Source: an uncultured Bacilli bacterium (lineage in GTDB: Bacteria > Bacillota_I > Bacilli_A > RF39 > UBA660). Taken from it: DNA of 18,253 nt. Positions within the stretch are counted from its first letter, which is position 1. Each line of letters opens with the position of its first letter. The notes under the pieces were generated by a model that saw only the letters and a program-made list of their open reading frames with translations, was not told where the DNA came from and did no database searches. The DNA is taken from contig CANQHT010000014.1 of assembly GCA_947623705.1 (NCBI GenBank), positions 1 to 18,253 of the forward strand. The letters are read 5' to 3'. The position numbers and the translations under genes are program-made. Positions 16,673 through 18,253 of this stretch are shown piece by piece.

Positions 16673-17323
16673 ATGAAAAAGATAGCGATGTTATTAATGC
16701 TATTAATGTTACCAATGATGGTAATGGCAAAAGATGAAGTAATAAGTGTGAGTGATTATAAAACAACGGGGTTAGAAGAAACATTAAAATTAGATGGTAT
16801 TGATATAACTTATGAAAGTTATACCGAAAATGATAAACAGGTACCAATCTATTTATTCTGGGGTAATGGTTGTGGAGTTTGTAAAAACTTTTTAACTTTC
16901 CTAGATAGTATTACTGATGAATATGGTAAATATTTTAAATTAGTAGCGTTTGAAGTATGGTATGATGCTAACAATAGCAATTTAATGACTACTGTATCTA
17001 ATTATCTTGGCCAACCTGCTGGTGGAGTTCCATACATAGTTATTGGTGATCAAGTTTTTGGTGGTTTCTCTGAAAGTAGCGAAGAAAGTATTAAGAGTGC
17101 TATTAAAGATTTATATGATAGTAAAGAAAAATATGATGTCTTTGAAGATATGAATAATGTTCCCAAAGAAGTAACTAATACGCATGTTATTATTTGGAAT
17201 TTAGTCTTTACTTTAGTTAGCAGTGCAACTATTGTAACAGTAGTTTGTGTTAATAATCATAATTTAAGAAAAAGAATAGATTTGTTAGAAAGAAAAATGA
17301 AAGGCAGTAAAAAGAATGCATAA
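16673..17323 (+). CDS. Extracytoplasmic thioredoxin-fold protein with C-terminal membrane anchor
   Basis: This is a 216-residue protein. A signal peptide (residues 1-19, ending VMA before KD) is followed by a thioredoxin-like domain with the redox motif Cys67-Gly-Val-Cys70 (FWGNGCGVCKNF) and the usual cis-proline loop at GGVP120YIV. A membrane segment at about 171-193 is followed by a basic tail (NLRKRIDLLERKMKG) that should lie in the cytoplasm, giving a domain held outside by its C-terminus. It probably makes, breaks or transfers disulfides in exported proteins; direction and partners are not visible. ATG 16673 has GGGAG at 9 bases. Its stop overlaps the start of the next gene by 8 bases (ATGCATAA), another thioredoxin-fold protein, so the two are probably coupled partners. 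Confidence 0.83.
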   Translation: MKKIAMLLMLLMLPMMVMAKDEVISVSDYKTTGLEETLKLDGIDITYESYTENDKQVPIYLFWGNGCGVCKNFLTFLDSITDEYGKYFKLVAFEVWYDANNSNLMTTVSNYLGQPAGGVPYIVIGDQVFGGFSESSEESIKSAIKDLYDSKEKYDVFEDMNNVPKEVTNTHVIIWNLVFTLVSSATIVTVVCVNNHNLRKRIDLLERKMKGSKKNA

Positions 17324-17996
17324 GAAGTTAACAGTATTATTAGTTTTAGTTTGTAGTTTATTCTTAGTTACTGGTTGTGGTAAAAAAGAAGAACAATTAG
17401 TAAATCCGGATGCCGCCAAATTTAAAGAAGATTATGAAAAATTGAATGGCGAAACGAATACTAATGGTAAAATAATTCGTTCCATAAAAATTAGTGATAA
17501 AAATCCATTTGTTTATAAGACTGCCGAAGAATTAGTGGAGGCAATAAATAATAAAGAATCATTTGTTGTATATTTTGGTTTCAATAGTTGCCCTTGGTGC
17601 CGGAGTATGATAGAAACATTTATTAATGTTTTAGATGAAGAGAATGTTAAAGAAGTTTATTATGTTGATATTTTAAATATTAGAGATACTTTAGAAGTTA
17701 ATAGCAAAGGTAAAGTGGTAACTAAAGTAGAAGGTTCCGAAGGATATATGGAACTTATCAAATTACTAGATAATGTTTTATCAGATTATTCTCTAACTGA
17801 TAGCGAAGGTAAAGCAGTGGAAACGAAAGAAAAAAGAATTTATGCTCCAAATGTTGTAATTGTTAAAGATGGAGTAGCTGTTGGTCTAGAAAGTGGTATT
17901 AGTGATTTACAAAATGATAGTTATATGGATTTAACTCAAGAAATAAAAGATGATATGTATAACAAACTAAAAACTTTCTTTACAAATAATTATTAA
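17316..17996 (+). CDS. Thioredoxin-fold lipoprotein
   Basis: This is a 226-residue lipoprotein. A signal peptide ends in the lipobox LVTGC, with the lipidated Cys21 followed by GKKEEQ. The body has a thioredoxin-like fold: EEFVVYF-type strand (ESFVVYFGF), active site Cys92-Pro-Trp-Cys95 (NSCPWCRSM), and Ala-Pro178 before the next strand (APNVVIVKDG), where thioredoxins carry the cis-proline. It would sit on the outer face of the membrane. The ribosome site is weak (AAAGG about 12 bases upstream), consistent with coupling to the overlapping upstream gene. A disulfide oxidoreductase or reductase role is inferred from the fold and CPWC motif. Resemblance to bacteriocin-transport accessory thioredoxins is possible, but no bacteriocin gene is seen. 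Confidence 0.85.
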   Translation: MHKKLTVLLVLVCSLFLVTGCGKKEEQLVNPDAAKFKEDYEKLNGETNTNGKIIRSIKISDKNPFVYKTAEELVEAINNKESFVVYFGFNSCPWCRSMIETFINVLDEENVKEVYYVDILNIRDTLEVNSKGKVVTKVEGSEGYMELIKLLDNVLSDYSLTDSEGKAVETKEKRIYAPNVVIVKDGVAVGLESGISDLQNDSYMDLTQEIKDDMYNKLKTFFTNNY

Positions 17997-18020
17997 AATC
18001 TAAAAGAATAAAATAAGGGC

Positions 18021-18134
18021 TCTAGAATTTCTGGTGTGAAGTAAAAATATAAAAAATGATATGCGAAAAAAAGAAAAGCAAGAATTTTTGGTGTGAAATT
18101 TTGAAAAAAAGCTAGAATTTCTAGTGTGAAGTAA
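18021..18134 (+). repeat. Three imperfect direct repeats of about 24 bases, each with partial dyad symmetry
   Basis: Copies at 18021-18044, 18079-18102 and 18111-18134 share AGAATTT, then TGGTGTGAA (AGTGTGAA in copy 3). Starts of the shared AGAATTT are 57 and 33 bases apart. Copy 3 contains CTAGAA-T-TTCTAG, a perfect inverted repeat; copy 1 is the same with one change (TTCTGG), and copy 2 is more degenerate. They lie between the lipoprotein stop and the terminator at 18133. They could be protein-binding sites, RNA elements in the 3' untranslated region, or remnants of a dispersed repeat. Confidence 0.75.
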
Positions 18135-18160
18135 GAGTGGGAAAATATCTCACTCTTTTT
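18133..18160 (+). terminator. Strong intrinsic terminator of the thioredoxin-like operon
   Basis: AAGAGTGGGA (18133-18142) pairs with TCTCACTCTT (18148-18157), ten pairs including one G-T, around an AAATA loop, and the T-run continues to 18160. It lies about 140 bases after the lipoprotein stop, so the three repeats would be in the message. Confidence 0.85.
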
Positions 18161-18236
18161 AAGTGGTAAAAAAAAGAAAAGTATTACAATATAAATTAAT
18201 CTTATTAAGAGATAATTAAAGAAAGAAGGTGAATTT

Positions 18237-18253
18237 TTGAAAGAATATTATAC
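18237..18253 (+). CDS. Start of an unidentified gene (cut by window edge)
   Basis: AGAAGGTGA (18224-18232) is a strong ribosome site, and TTG at 18237 follows at a normal distance with an open frame (Lys-Glu-Tyr-Tyr) to the window end. The GTG overlapping the site stops after three codons. Only five codons are visible, so no function can be given. The 76 bases between the terminator and this start are AT-rich; TACAAT (18185-18190) is a possible -10 but has no convincing -35. Confidence 0.5.

Noticed and set aside
18056..18115. Short open frame of 19 codons spanning repeat copy 2
   Set aside because: No ribosome site, low-complexity Lys-rich product, and the other repeat copies do not keep this frame open.
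18021..18134. Repeats considered as a CRISPR array
   Set aside because: Only three degenerate copies with unequal spacing (57 and 33 bases), and no cas genes in the window.

Overview
The window is very AT-rich, uses TGA as a true stop codon (at the ends of addA and the beta-helix surface protein gene), has strong Shine-Dalgarno sites, and carries AddAB, a T-box leader and a SpoIVB-type peptidase. Together these indicate a low-GC Bacillota (Firmicutes), probably an uncultivated gut-type Bacilli lineage rather than a Mycoplasma with a recoded genome. The exact lineage cannot be fixed from the sequence alone.

Layout. Bases 1-5265 hold the 3' part of addB and all of addA, which encode the double-strand-break repair helicase-nuclease. 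Bases 5262-10612 form an envelope-protein region. It starts with a consensus promoter whose 17-base spacer contains a run of nine G, driving a membrane-anchored GLUG-type beta-helix protein. After a terminator and an extended -10 promoter come two related membrane-anchored ectodomain proteins that share a repeated two-cysteine module. Bases 10602-14116 form a T-box-controlled operon encoding an HDIG phosphohydrolase-like protein and valyl-tRNA synthetase. Convergent to it is a DUF368 (PopT-type) polyprenyl-phosphate transporter, which is divergent from a SanA/YdcF-type DUF218 protein (14113-15545). Bases 15621-17996 encode secreted or surface enzymes: a SpoIVB-like S55 serine peptidase with an intact apparent catalytic triad, then an overlapping pair of thioredoxin-fold proteins, one membrane-anchored and one a lipoprotein. 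The right edge (17997-18253) holds three short imperfect repeats, a strong terminator and the first codons of another gene.

How the genes fit together. Apart from addAB and the valS operon, most genes act at or outside the membrane. The cysteine pairs in the ectodomain proteins are plausible substrates for the extracellular thioredoxin-like pair, and the DUF368 and DUF218 genes both touch lipid-carrier and envelope biology. The most notable signal is the G9 tract between near-perfect -35 and -10 boxes upstream of the beta-helix protein. This is the arrangement expected of a phase-variable (slipped-strand) promoter that switches a surface protein on and off.
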